Positions 1-11,235 of a DNA stretch of 64,000 bases are shown here, piece by piece. A model generated the notes under the pieces. It made no database searches, was not told the DNA's origin, and saw only the letters and a program-made list of their open reading frames with translations. Where the stretch lies: the NCBI GenBank assembly GCA_028583415.1, contig CM053274.1:90093549-90157548 (forward strand). The letters are read 5' to 3'. Positions within the stretch are counted from its first letter, which is position 1. Each line of letters begins with the position of its first letter. Made by a program: the position numbers and the translations under genes. This DNA comes from Protea cynaroides (taxonomy: Eukaryota > Streptophyta > Magnoliopsida > Proteales > Proteaceae).

Positions 1-653
1 AGCGATTTTGGTCATGGATGGAGAACCTTCGGTCATGGAGAAGAGAACAAGAGAGAGAGAGAGAGAGAGAGAAGAAAATGGAAGTGAAAACTGCCAAATA
101 AGAGGAGATGCCGACAATCTTGGAGTTGGTCGAAAACTGTTGCTAGCCAGAGTAGTTCGCTACCTTCAATTGAACGTTGGAGTGTAAAAGCAGAAATGAA
201 ATGAGGTTTTCTATACAAGGGTTTGGGGGTTATTTTGGTCATTTTATTGTTTTTTATTTTTGGAAGGTTTAAAAAGTCATTTTAAACCATTCTGCTTGTA
301 AATGTAACAAAGGTAAAATTGTCTTTAAATTTTTTTACTTATCACTGTTAGTCAATGGAGTGCAATTGTAATTATTGTGAACTTTAAGATATTTAATAAT
401 TATATTTAGATCTAAGTCCAAAGATAATACAAATAGTTTTCCCTATTTTTTTTATTAAACCGTAATTGGATTTAATATAAAATTAAATCAATCAAGACCA
501 GACCCAGACCCAACCGACCCACCATTGACTTCCTAGACGGTTAGATCCTGTACAGATTTATTTCACATGGCAAGAATATCCTCTTTCTTATTTAAATGCT
601 TTATAAATTGTATTATTTTCGTTTATAAAATAATAATAAAAAAAGAAAAAAAA
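1..653. other. intergenic, AT-rich
   Basis: There is no supportable gene here. A short (GA)n microsatellite lies at about 50-72. The rest is AT-rich with A and T runs. Short open frames lack any recognisable domain. Confidence 0.6.
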
Positions 654-2308
654 ATCAGTTACCCTCCAAAATAGTTTCGAAACATCATCTACCACCCACA
701 TCTTTCAAAAAACATCAACTACCACCCAAATGTTTACCACCGTTAATCAAATAAATCCACTTCGTTAAACGAATCCTGTTAGTTGCATATGTCATCCAAA
801 AGTGAATTTGAGTTGGACAATAATACCCTAAAAGATATGTTGAAAGACGTTTTTACCCCAATCTCTAAATCCCGTTTCTTCTTCTTCTCAAAATCTACTC
901 TCCTCTTCTTTCTGAGTACAAATCCTTCTACTTCTCTTCCTTTTGACTACAAACCATATCCGATTGCAATCAATGAACCACCTAAGAGAGAGAGAATTTA
1001 CAAATGAACCACCTGAGAGAGAGATTGATTGTCGGCTAAGTTTCATGGAAATCAAAAGAGGAATTTTCAATCGACTGGAATATTGAGATTGAAACCATTG
1101 ATTCTGATCAAATCGGGACATTGAACCTTTCCTGCAATTTCTGTTTTCTGTTTTTGTTTCTGATACATTAATTATGTTCTCCAAATTTCACAAAAGAAAA
1201 AAATTGAAGAAAAAACAATGGTAAATTATAAGAGTTCTCTAATCAAGACTAACAAATGCAATGCTACAATAATTTCTCAGAAAGTGAAGAACATGTGTTG
1301 CATCTTATCCAAAAAGTGAAGAACAGGTGTCACATCTTATGGTTTGGTGAAGTTGCAGAGTAGAAAAAGAAGAGGAAGAAGAAGAAGAGTGGGATTAACG
1401 GAGAAATGGTGATGTTGGTGGGCTATCAATGGCCTTCGTCGATGACTCGACCGGGAGCGGAAAGTCACTGGGATCAAGGATCTTCCATCAATTTCAGATC
1501 TTCCTGTAACTGATGTAATAGAAAACCAGACACAAGCATAGAAGCCAGAGTCCATTTTTTTTTTTTAAATCTAGGAATCTCAAAGCAAGAGGTGTTCATC
1601 TTTTTCGCAAACCCCAACGGTGGGCAATAAGGGACCTGCACAACAAACCTAACCTCAAAATTCCAAAGACGGAGGAACACCATCAATAAATTCCATTGAA
1701 ATGAAAAATTCCTCATTTTTATTTATGCAAAGGCAATGAATTCAATTAAAGAACAGAGCATCCCTCATCCCACCATCAGATTTGAAACCCTCATCTCTAA
1801 TCGGATAATCGATATCGAAACATGAACCATGGTGACATCGGTGCCGGTGAAGGTACTTGATTGGCCCAAGATATTGAGAATGAATTCGGTGGAATCGATG
1901 CATGATTCCGATGAAAACTCGACGGACTAGGTTCCGCCACACAAATACCTGGCTCGTGAATATGCTCGGGCCCATAAGATGACAGCCACCTCGGTTTTGG
2001 AAGGTATAGGATGAACCCTCAAGGGCCGTGACATGAGTAGGGTTCGAAATGAGAAAAGATTGAGTGGCAGAGAATTTTTTATCAATGCATTTCACGATGA
2101 AGGAGAAGAAAGAGAGGAGAATGAAAATATGAAGGGTTATACTAGTCATTTTATTAGTTTTTAAAATTTTTAATTAAAAATAAAAAAGATAAAAATGTCT
2201 AAAAGTGATTTCAGTCTCTTCCATTAGTTATTTGGGTATAGTCGATGTTTTTTGAAAAATGTAAATGGTAAGTGATATTTGAAACTATTTTGGGAGATAG
2301 TTTATCTT
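654..2308. mobile_element. putative non-autonomous DNA transposon with about 100-bp terminal inverted repeats
   Basis: The left end (about 656-770, containing CCAAAATAGTTTCGAAAC) is imperfectly inverted at the right end (about 2205-2306, containing GAAACTATTTTGGGAG). Both arms also share the ...TTTTTTGAAA... / TTTCAAAAAA block, so the homology extends roughly 100 bp. The interior (about 780-2150) is more GC-rich than the flanks and encodes no transposase that I can recognise. Long inverted repeats around non-transposase DNA fit a Mutator-like, possibly gene-capturing, element. No clean target-site duplication could be read because both flanks are A/T-rich. Confidence 0.5.
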
Positions 2309-3102
2309 TTTTCTAAAAAAAACACACAAGACCTTCAAAATTACAAATCGTTGACCTAAGTCAAAGTCCACTAAAACTAACAACTGTACCCCGATCCAAA
2401 TGATCTAATAAGCCTTCATCTCAAATCACTCCGTTTTTTCCTCTCCAGTCTTCCACTACTTTTTCCATTTTAGGGTGGCCCTGTCGATGGTGCAGAGGAG
2501 TGGTTGGTGGGCCACCAACCATAAATGGGTCAGACAGCGATTGACCAGCCCACATTTGTTGAAATAACAAATAAAATTGGGATTTTGATGGGACAACTCT
2601 AAGTCAGCTTGACTTCATTTAATATGACACGTTATCAAATTGTGATACAGGTAAGCTTAAGATTTTTTTTGTGTTTTTTTTTTTGGGCCCAGTTGTGGGG
2701 GGGGGTGGGAGGGTATCAATAGTAATTTGTACCATTTGCTAGGCACAGAGTCTGGATGGGCTCCTCAATATGGTACCCTTCTCACTTAATGGATGTGAAT
2801 TGGTTTAGTTTTGGTTTATTGGTTTAGTTTTGATTATATTCAAGGTCTAATAAACATAGATGAAAACCGATTGATTGAAATAGGTTTCAATTTTTCAAAC
2901 TAAAATTGATTAATAATTGGTTCAGTTTATTTGATTTTTAATCGATTTTTTCTTTGTAACCTTTTCCATTGATATTGAATAACAGCACAACATTCCCCCA
3001 ATGGACCGATATACCGCAGTTACACACACAGAGTAATTAAGGCTTGGAAATCAAAATTTCTTGTTGAAAGAGTGAAAATCTATTAAATTTGATAGAAATA
3101 AA
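2309..3102. other. intergenic
   Basis: No gene is seen. The stretch holds a G-rich run (about 2694-2711) and low-complexity GGTTTAGTTTTGGTTTATTG-type repeats (about 2795-2950) of the kind common in plant intergenic DNA. Confidence 0.5.

Positions 3103-3178
<76 letters not shown>
3103..3178. repeat. compound microsatellite (ATG)n-(GA)n
   Basis: About eleven ATG triplets are followed by TGTGTGT and then about twenty GA dinucleotides. The overlapping open frame that begins with poly-Met is a product of the repeat. Confidence 0.95.
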
Positions 3179-3182
<4 letters not shown>

Positions 3183-3647
3183 AACATTCAATCAATTTAA
3201 TGCGGTTTATTTGGTTTATAGGTTTGCAATTGAAGTTTTCTCAATCAAATTGAAACCGAACAGATTGTTAGATTTTAAAACAAAAATTGAACTGATTATC
3301 TACCGTTCGGTTTGATTTGGTTTTTTTTATTGATTTATTTTGGTTCACTTTAATGGTCATTGACATCCTTACCGTCACCGTCCATGTCAAGCGGATCTCA
3401 CATTTCAAATAAGGTGAGTCTCACAACCCATGAACAGTTATGGGTCATGGGAAAGTACCCATGTGGGGAGTGGATCCAATAATAGACACATATACAAGAG
3501 AGAAAGTATCACAATATATTTATAGGAATACCAACATAGTTACGGAAGTGAGAATATATAAAAACAAAAAAAAATGTTTTATAACAATATTATACACACC
3601 ATGGCATGTACATCTTTTTTCCTATATACATTTTATACCCAAAATAT

Positions 3648-3681
<34 letters not shown>

Positions 3682-3716
3682 ATAGACTCAATGCTAAATG
3701 AAGGCAGGCATATTGA

Positions 3717-3719
<3 letters not shown>

Positions 3720-3752
<33 letters not shown>

Positions 3753-3797
3753 AACGATGGGTATCCAGACCTTTGGCCTGACCAATGTGATGGTTCA
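3720..3797 (-). mobile_element. 3'-end fragment of a tRNA-derived SINE
   Basis: A poly-T run (poly-A tail on the minus strand) is followed by a block with GGGTATCCAGACCTTTGGCC. This matches the 3' end of the complete SINE at 58731-59019, which has GGGTATCCAAACCTTTGGC at the same distance from its tail. Homology fades after about 50 bp, so this is a 5'-truncated copy. Confidence 0.5.
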
Positions 3798-3847
3798 TTT
3801 CAATTATATGACTTATCATGTGTGATATAAAAAATTATGGATACTTT

Positions 3848-4349
3848 CCCTCTAGTTTGTCCTTAATCTACTTACCCTTAAACTTTTCAGACAATTACAA
3901 AAACACCCCCTAAAATCTAAATAAATAACAGAAACACCTACGTCGTTAGTGATTTTCTATTAATTGACTTCAACTCCATACACAAAACACTGTATGGGTT
4001 GTCTTTCCTTCTCGTATGCACTGATGTTGTGTATGATGCTTACACAACAGTGTTGAAGAAGATATATGAGGGCATGCCTATAAAGTTCTCAACGAAAGTA
4101 TTGTTACCAGATAGGATGCAAGAGACTGATCTGAAGAGTGACAATAATGTTATGCATATGTTCAATGCACATGAGAAGGAGATACAACTCATATAGTGTT
4201 TTGTGTATAGAGTTGAAGTCAGTTGAATTCAGTTAATGGAAAATCACTAACAGCAAGAGTGTTTTTGTTATTTATTTAGATTTTATGAGGTGTCTTTGTA
4301 ATTGTTTGAAAGGTTTGGGGGGTACTTGAATTAAGGGCAAACTAGAGGG
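3848..4349. mobile_element. foldback element, MULE-like, about 500 bp
   Basis: The terminal sequence CCCTCTAGTTTGTCC at 3848 is inverted at the right end (...AAACTAGAGGG, ending 4349). The arms stay alignable for about 150 bp, including ATCTAAATAAATAACA and TACACAAAACACT. The roughly 200-bp interior carries an open frame (next entry). No target-site duplication was found, so the exact ends are uncertain. Confidence 0.65.
3999..4196 (+). pseudogene. possible MuDR-type transposase N-terminal fragment
   Basis: This is a 65-aa open frame in the loop of the foldback element. Its C-terminal half reads ...LPDRMQETDLKSDNNVMHMF followed by NAHEKEIQLI. That resembles the 'L.sD.dv..MF..H....I.lyv' stretch found near the N-terminus of plant MULE transposases. 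It is far too short to be functional and has no catalytic domain. The family call is from motif memory only and could be wrong; the position inside inverted repeats is the main support. Confidence 0.35.
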
Positions 4350-4496
4350 GTGTTAGGGCAAGGTTCCTAAATGCGGACATTAAGCTTCATAATTCAGTCC
4401 AAAATGAACTTTTTTTCCTTTTCTGGTGGTGGTGGGGAGATGGGTTGATTGTAGAAACCTAACCAAACATATGAAACTGGGACTTTAAATTGAATT

Positions 4497-4721
4497 TTAG
4501 GATCCATTTGTTTTCACGTAAAATTTTACATGAAAATTTAATTTTAAATGTTAAAATTTTTATAATATTTGTTTTCAAAAGGTAAAATATAGTGATCTCT
4601 AAGGAGGAGTGAGGGAAAAGAAAATTCATCTTTCTTTTACATCTTGATTACAAACATTAAAAAAAAATTAATATATAAAATATTACGTATAAAATTTTAT
4701 GTCAAAACAAATGAACCCTAA
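4497..4721. mobile_element. MITE with about 35-bp terminal inverted repeats
   Basis: The left end TTAGGATCCATTTGTTTT is inverted at the right end, AAAACAAATGAACCCTAA. The TAAAATTTTA block just inside is also shared. It is about 225 bp long with an AT-rich, non-coding interior. The TTAGG-type ends suggest hAT-like ancestry, but no 8-bp duplication is visible. Confidence 0.6.
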
Positions 4722-6129
4722 CCAAAAAAAAAATTGAGAATTGAGAGAGGAACCATTATCTCAATTTTCCAACCCTATAAGGACCGCAGGTATTCATAGT
4801 AAATCACCTAGGTTAGGCTTGGGCTTAGGACTACTCTCACCTAGGTTAGGATTGGACCAAGAACTACTCAAATATTGCCAGTTACAAAAGATTAATGTTT
4901 TAGGTAAGAGATGGGCAAGTATTAACCACCTACTCCACCCATTGAAAGTTGGCCTTGATTTCTTCAGTCTTCATTTATAACTATTATATTATTTGTTGTT
5001 TTAAAGTTCAGTAAAAAAATATTAAAGGAGAAGAAAGAATGTACAATAGAACCTAACAACCCTAAATCCTAAACCCACGACAACAACTAAAATCAAACCG
5101 AAAGCTACGACATTGAACTACATCCCAACTATTATGTTATTATAACATACAAGACGAGAATATAAATGAAAAGGTTGTATATTATTATACTGTATTCCTC
5201 AACACCCACATACAAGTAGGATTACAAAACACAAGATGAGAACATATATAATGCATGATAAAGTAGGAGAATAAAACCAAAATAGCCATGATTATTTGAT
5301 CTTACCCACCATGACCATGTTAAGGCTATGTACTAGAAAGGTGTTTGGTTAGAAAGAAACTGACCTAAGCTTGCGATCATTACATCAATTTATGATGCTA
5401 AACAGTGCTATGACCCTGCGAAAGCATATCTAAGAAACTGCAAGAAAGTAATACAAGAAAACCATTCAATAAAAGTGTAAAAACAACAATTAAGAAGTCA
5501 CCATTTAAAAAAAAAAATTTGAAGGAAAACATAAAATTCAAATTCTAGAATTGGATAAGGCACATGAATATGGGCTTTTGGGGAATCGTCAATCGACAAC
5601 CAGGTTGACTACTAGAACTAAGAAGCCTAGAATTTGTCAAGCTTAATTCGAGAGGAAAAAAAAGCTATGGACTAACCAGAGAATTGATAGGGGAAAGAAA
5701 CACACAACAATGATAAGTATATACAATGAAAATGATGAAAGAAACGCTAAACAACATTTACTATATGTTAAGAATTAACAACGTAATAAAAGAATCCAGC
5801 AGAAGGAAATATAAAAGAGACATAGAGCACACCTAGAACACAAAAATTTATATGATTCACCCATACAATATGAAGAAATTACTAACCTTCACCACCCTCA
5901 TTACTAACCTTCACCACCCTCCTTATGAGATTATGATCAATGTATAAAGAAATTCTAAACCTTCGAAACTACATAATTGCCCTCAGTACAATCATCTTAA
6001 GAAAGTTCATGGCGGAGGATACGCCCCTGAACCCCCTTCGGGCAAGGTGGCTCCCGCTCCTTAAAGCTCCGACTCCCTCAGCAGCTAGCGGGACTGCAAA
6101 AAACGTAGTAAAGTGAACAATACTTCTTG
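4722..6129. other. intergenic
   Basis: No gene is recognised. A direct duplication of about 25 bp (TACTAACCTTCACCACCCTC) occurs at 5880-5925. A GC-rich island with CCCCCTTCGGGC at 6010-6095 stands out from the AT-rich surroundings but has no identifiable function. Confidence 0.45.
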
Positions 6130-6660
6130 GCTTAAAATTTTAAATTTTTTATTTTTATTGCTAAAGATCAGCAGCATTAAATTTATTGGAAGATTAAGTA
6201 AAATAATAAAAAATGTATACAAAACAGACTAAGAATAAACCTTGCGAAGAGAAAATCAGGGGAACCCCATTAGAGAGAGACACCTTCGACATTGCCACCA
6301 GAAACTCAAACCCAATAGGATGTACCAACGGAAAAGAATATCAACTAAAAAAAAAAAATCTGGAGTGACCATGCGTGAACGGTAGACACCCCCCCACACT
6401 CGAATTACCCTAGTTTTCCACCCAAAGACCAACAACCATCAATGTTCAACTGCACCCATCCAAAAGGCGGATTACAACAATGAACTTCCACAATCCCAGA
6501 AGGCCTCCTACTCGAAAAATAGAGGTTGAAAGCTCTAACAATCACAAGGTCAAGGAGCGACCTTACCCTGCAGGCAAGAGAGACATCCAACTCCGATAAA
6601 GATTTAAGAACCCACCTCAAAGATGTTGACAGCAGTGCACTTTGCCTTCAAACCTACGGC
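6130..6660 (-). pseudogene. LINE (non-LTR retrotransposon) 3'-end relic with RNase H fragment
   Basis: On the minus strand, 6405-6620 contains PPFGWVQLNIDGCWSLGG. This is the 'W..P..GWvKLNvDG' start of the RNase H domain at the C-terminus of plant L1 LINE ORF2. The downstream part (toward 6130) is non-coding and ends in A-rich sequence on the minus strand, as a LINE 3' UTR would. No reverse transcriptase remains. The fragment is severely truncated and dead. Confidence 0.55.
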
Positions 6661-6704
6661 CATTTCATTAATAACAATATAGAAAGGAATATAAAGCATA
6701 TACC

Positions 6705-6841
<137 letters not shown>

Positions 6842-7639
6842 AACAAAAACAAAACAAATATAAAATAGATATGAAAAGGAAAACCCCTATCTTAGATTTC
6901 GAAGCTGATGGGATTTTAATTACTAAGTAGAGAAAATAGTTAGCTAGAAAAGTCTATTAACTCTCAACTCAAGCAAGATGCAGTGAATACTATTAAGGAT
7001 TCAATATAATGCTTTCAGGTTGAAAACTCCAAAAGTAAAATTCGATTCAGACTCATATTCAATTTTAAGGCTTTCAGGTTTGAAATTTCCAAGAGTAACA
7101 TTCGATTCAAACTCAACCTTCAGAGAACTCTTTGCAAAGTAGAGTTCAAAACAAAGTGTGGGCATGCTTTCAAAAAAAAACCCACTAAAAAAATCAACTT
7201 AGAAATTCCATTGAAATATAATCAATAACAATGATATCGGATGACTTTTGGTACCAATCAATCAATCATTCAAGAGAAAAGCTTTGCAAGAAATTTCAAT
7301 TTGTTAAGCAAATGCAAATGAACCTATAGGTTATTTGGTTTGATGAAAATGTAATAAGTTGTGAACAATTATTTTGCCCAGTTGGTTGCTGGTATTTTAT
7401 CGCTTGAGTGTAGGCATTTAGGAGGTTATGAGTTTAATTTTCCTATCTTCACATTATGTCTTAAAGCACCCCTGCCCCCTCTCCTTTCCTGTATCGCTAG
7501 TTGTATAGAAGTCGCCTATGGCACAATAGAATAGATCAAAAAATAAAAATAAAAGTTTGCTTTAATTTAGTGCAAAATATAAGAATAATAAGTGGAGAGA
7601 ATTCAGTGAAGTTCATTTTGATGGTTTTAAGAACGAAAT

Positions 7640-7880
7640 TTAAGACTGCATTTCCTCTGCATTATTGCAATGTGTCTGAGCAAGAACACATTCTGAAATG
7701 GAAAAAAAAGCAGTAAGTATACAATCTCATTCTTGTGTCACAAATTGTGTTAAGAGAACATTATCTTTTCTAGAATGCACTCTTCTGTTTATTTTGCATT
7801 TTGAGTCCAGAATGAAAATGCTTATATGGTAAGAGTGCATTCTCTATTTTGAGAATGTATTTTTAAGAATTTTTTTCAAT
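7640..7880. mobile_element. dispersed repeat, MITE-like, related to copy in XTH intron 2
   Basis: The sequence shares several blocks in the same order with 61432-61655: a GCATTT start, AAGAACACATTCTGAAATG, GTTAAGAGAA, CAGAATGAAA, and AAGAATGTAT near the end. Two similar non-coding units of about 230 bp in unrelated places indicate a mobile family. Its ends are too decayed here to fix exactly. Confidence 0.5.
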
Positions 7881-9133
7881 AATACATAGCGGTTTTAAAC
7901 CGTATTATTTGGAAAAAGGTTTTGAATAGGAAATATTCGATAGGATCATTGGACATGGAATTGTTGACTTAGAATTAGATAATGGTTATCTTTTAATTCA
8001 AGTTCCAGTCTAACTAAGGTTATTGTCAAGATAAAAATCACAAGGACTCACATAATAATAGCAACAAAGGATCGAAGACCATAATGTAGGTTACCGAATT
8101 AAGCTTCTGCCTTCTGCTTCTAGCCTTTGTCAACAAAAGCTGCTTGAAGCTTTTGTCAACAAAAGCTGTATATTGAGCTGAAAAATTCAAGGTCAAGCAC
8201 CTTGGTCTTCTCAGGTTTCTGGTAGAATCTGAAAATTTGATGGGATGTTCTTCCCCCATCTCTCAATTAGGGTTCTTAGATTTAATTTCTCCAAACTCAG
8301 AAACAGGACCCTGGAATTCTATTAGGATCTTAGAATCCAAGAAGCCAGAGCTTAATTAAAAATTAAATCTCCAAAACACAACTAAAATTTGGATTAAGGA
8401 TGAATCAGAATAGGAGTTGTTCTTTTTTTTTTGTTTTTTTTTTGTGAAGAGAAAATATATTAAAGCCAAAGAAAAATATATAAGAATGCATACAATAAAC
8501 AAGATCCCTAAGGGACAAGGAGAAAACCCAAAAACAGTCAAACTAAACTCGAATCAAGGTGATGTTTAGACCACATGATGATTTTTCGGACAATCTGAAT
8601 CCGTCGATAGAAGATGACTGAGCTTCGAAGAAATCTTGAAACCGATCAAGCTTATAACTTTAATCCATGTGCGAGTGAAAGAGGTGTACCTTTATTTGTT
8701 TCTTTCTCACCAAAAATGATAAATAGTGGTACAAAAAACCAACTTTAAAGCTATATCAGAATTCAAATTACAATTGAACTTGTGTTTTTGTCCATCTCCT
8801 CTGTCTTTCAGAAGAATTGAGAGTGACTTATAATATTTAGTAGTTATTGGAGACGAAAGCAGGTTGAAGAAAAAATTCGAGAGATTTTTATGATGTTGGT
8901 AAAAATAAAATCCATTGTTAAGATCCAAGATTTGAGGTAAGCTATGAAAAAGAGAGACTTAGAAAGTAGGTCATGATATTTTTGGGAGGCATTAATACGG
9001 ATGAGCCTAACTTTTTTAGGCCTCATTATTTCATTGTGAGATTTTCTGTGAATTATATTTACATGAAAATTTTATTCTACATAAAATTGTCTTTGTTTTC
9101 AATGTCTTTTTCTTTTTTTCTTCTTTTTTTTTT
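7881..9133. other. intergenic
   Basis: No gene is seen. A 22-bp direct duplication containing TTTGTCAACAAAAGCTG lies at 8127-8169. A poly-T/A-rich block (8420-8520) resembles the A-rich tail region of a truncated LINE on the minus strand, but no coding domain confirms this. Confidence 0.4.
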
Positions 9134-9170
9134 GGGGTGGGTGGGGGGTGGGGGGTGGGGGGTGGGGGGG
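9134..9170 (+). repeat. G-rich (GGGGTGG)n run, G-quadruplex-capable
   Basis: Six G runs of 3-7 bases are separated by single T residues on the plus strand. It lies 758 bp beyond the WRKY stop codon, so it is downstream of that gene and outside its coding sequence. Confidence 0.85.
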
Positions 9171-9927
9171 AAGGAGAGGTATCTATGTCAAAACAAACAT
9201 CGAAAAATTATATTTTATAAAAACTTTTTCTTTTTTTTCCATGGAAGCAAGCAGAGTCATAGAAAGAAAAAAATCGAAAATATTAATGATCATAGCACAA
9301 AGAGAGAACATTGGAAAACATAGGAGCTCACCAGAAATGCATAAAATTTTTTTGATTGAGTTACAGGACTTGGACAGAGGGAGAATTTGTGCAGAAAGGG
9401 AGGGAGGATAGCGTAAGTTACCAATCTACCTTCTTCTTTAGAGAAAGCCAAAGTATTGAGCTAACCTCAAAGGTTAGAATCATTGGCATTTGTTATTTTT
9501 CCAAATGTCACAAGGTAGCTATTTTGTTAGGTACGTGGGTAGATGATGTGTCTATTCCAACCATTAGATAAAAGAAAATAATCTAGATTTGCCACATGAT
9601 GCCAAATTTTAATCTCTAATTCAATTAAATACTTTTTGTATCAGCATACATCCTATGTTTACCCATGAATATGTACCAATATTCTAAGAATTTGTCTTGT
9701 AATTTTTTGGAAAAATCTTTTGTTACGGATAACTATCAAAATAAAAATTATTTCCTACGAATATGAGAGTAAATATATAAGCTCCCAATCCCAATTGAGT
9801 GGGTGGAGTTAAAAGGCTTTTTTTATCAAATTTTTTTCCTCTCCATTTCGAACTCTATTTACATTCGATGGTTCTCAATTCTTCTGAGAATCAAAACTCA
9901 AAACAGAATACAAGAAAATTCTCTAAA

Positions 9928-11116
9928 TTAAAAACTATACTGCTGTTTAAATCTTCCCGAGATGGCCGCTGCAAGTGCTGCCGTGAAAGTGGGATCTTGG
10001 GTTAATGAAGAAGCCATCTGCTCAATCAAAAACTGCTTGAACACCGGAGACTTGATATCTGGGCTAGCATTCTTCACTTCATTACACGGCTGGGTAAGAT
10101 CTAATGTTATCATTGGACCTGAAATAGATGAGTTTATGGAGGCCGAGCAAGGAATTGAGCCTAGGATTACACCATGATTTGGACCCATTGCTGTCTCAAC
10201 TCTAGAAGGGTCTGGATGGTTGTGTTCTCCTTCATATGTTGCTACCAATATGGATCGATCTTCTGCACTTCTTTGCACCTGAAATTTTTTTAAGATTATT
10301 TAACTTAAAGATCTTAATTTTGAAGTTATAACACAAGATGGGTTTTGTTTAGATTTCAAGTTTGGCTTACCTTCTTCTTTACAGGGCAACTTGGTGCAAA
10401 GGAACACTTGAAGTAAGCTCTAGGAGATGGGTTGTCCCTTGTGACCTTCTGACCATATTTTCTCCATTGATATCCATCTTTTACTACCTAAAATATGAAA
10501 CCCATATGTCAAAATGAATTGTTCAGGCTTGAAAAGATAGCTCAAGGGTTTTCAGAAGAAAAAAAATATATACTTACAAGGCTTGTATCAGAAGCTTTTG
10601 TCTGCACATAAACCCTAGAGATCTTTGTCTTGATATCTTCCTTTATTCTCTTATTGCATGAATCATCATCAGATGAGCAGTTCTGAGAATTGCCTTGATT
10701 CACATCATTATTGTTGTTATCGATGCTTTCAGCTTTTCGCTTCTTCAGTGCGTCAAAGGGAAGAGCAGGAAGCCCTAGCTCATTCGTCTTGCTCAACAAA
10801 TCCATCATTTGGCTCTTCAAACTGTTATACTTCTCACAAGTCAAAGCCAGCAACTCACTCAGCTTCTTGTTCTCTTCATTCACCTGATTCAACTTATCTT
10901 CTAACAAAGTCGCCTGTAGATATTAAATACCAAAAGAGGGGAGGGGAATCAGATAAGATCTATGTGATCGATGATCCAAATCATAGCTGCAGGTAGATTC
11001 ATCAGAACTAAAGAATTCCCACTTACAGGAGTTGTTTGATTGAGGGTTCCTTGAGAACTGAGATTGAGATCGAAACTGAGAGAAGTATCAAGATCCAACC
11101 AATTACTTGAGTCCAT
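9928..11116 (-). CDS. WRKY40: WRKY transcription factor, group IIa (WRKY40-like)
   Basis: The protein is a sequence-specific nuclear factor binding W-box DNA. Group IIa members act in pathogen, ABA and stress responses, often as repressors. There are four exons on the minus strand: 11116-11027, 10913-10578, 10487-10371 and 10278-9928. All have GT/AG borders and phase-0 introns, giving 297 aa. Residues 1-16 include a DLDTSLSFDLNLS stretch that looks like an EAR-type repression motif. Residues 34-70 form a leucine-zipper coiled coil. A basic KKRK lies at about 90. WRKYGQK is at 150-156, and the zinc finger uses C170, C176, H200 and H202 (C-X5-C-X23-H-X-H). The intron between the KKK and VQR residues inside the zinc finger is the position typical of groups IIa/IIb. 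The zipper plus the LTQDPTFTAALAAAISGRF tail argue for IIa. The frame is complete, and the ATG at 11116 gives the usual short acidic first exon. Paralogue identity (WRKY18/40/60) is inferred. Confidence 0.93.
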
Positions 11117-11218
11117 AGCCGCCCAAAGAGAACAAGTCTTTTCAATTACTTCAAGCTGAACTTGAATGGGTTATCAGCAAACTTGAAGCTCTCTATCTGG
11201 AACTGGCTAATAGGAAAA

Positions 11219-11235
11219 TATATAAATATATATAG
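11219..11235 (-). promoter_or_regulatory. WRKY core promoter TATA box
   Basis: An AT-alternating block (TATATATTTATATA on the minus strand) sits about 105-120 bp upstream of the WRKY start codon, leaving room for a short 5' leader. On the minus strand further upstream, TTGAC W-box cores occur at about 11923-11927 (TTGACTT) and 11767-11771. These could serve WRKY auto- or cross-regulation. The assignment is by position and motif only. Confidence 0.5.

Noticed and set aside
6010..6095. GC-rich island as a tRNA or structured RNA gene
   Set aside because: No cloverleaf with conserved TTC and CCA-proximal pairs could be drawn; the CCCCTTCGGGC hairpin alone is not enough.
7371..7500. Possible SINE head (CAGTTGGTTGCTGG ... 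GAGTTTAATTTTCC)
   Set aside because: A and B boxes are too degenerate and no flanking duplication or tail could be found.
9962..10177. Plus-strand frames over WRKY exons (also 10658-10996)
   Set aside because: Shadows of the WRKY coding strand; the minus strand has the WRKYGQK domain and consistent splice sites.
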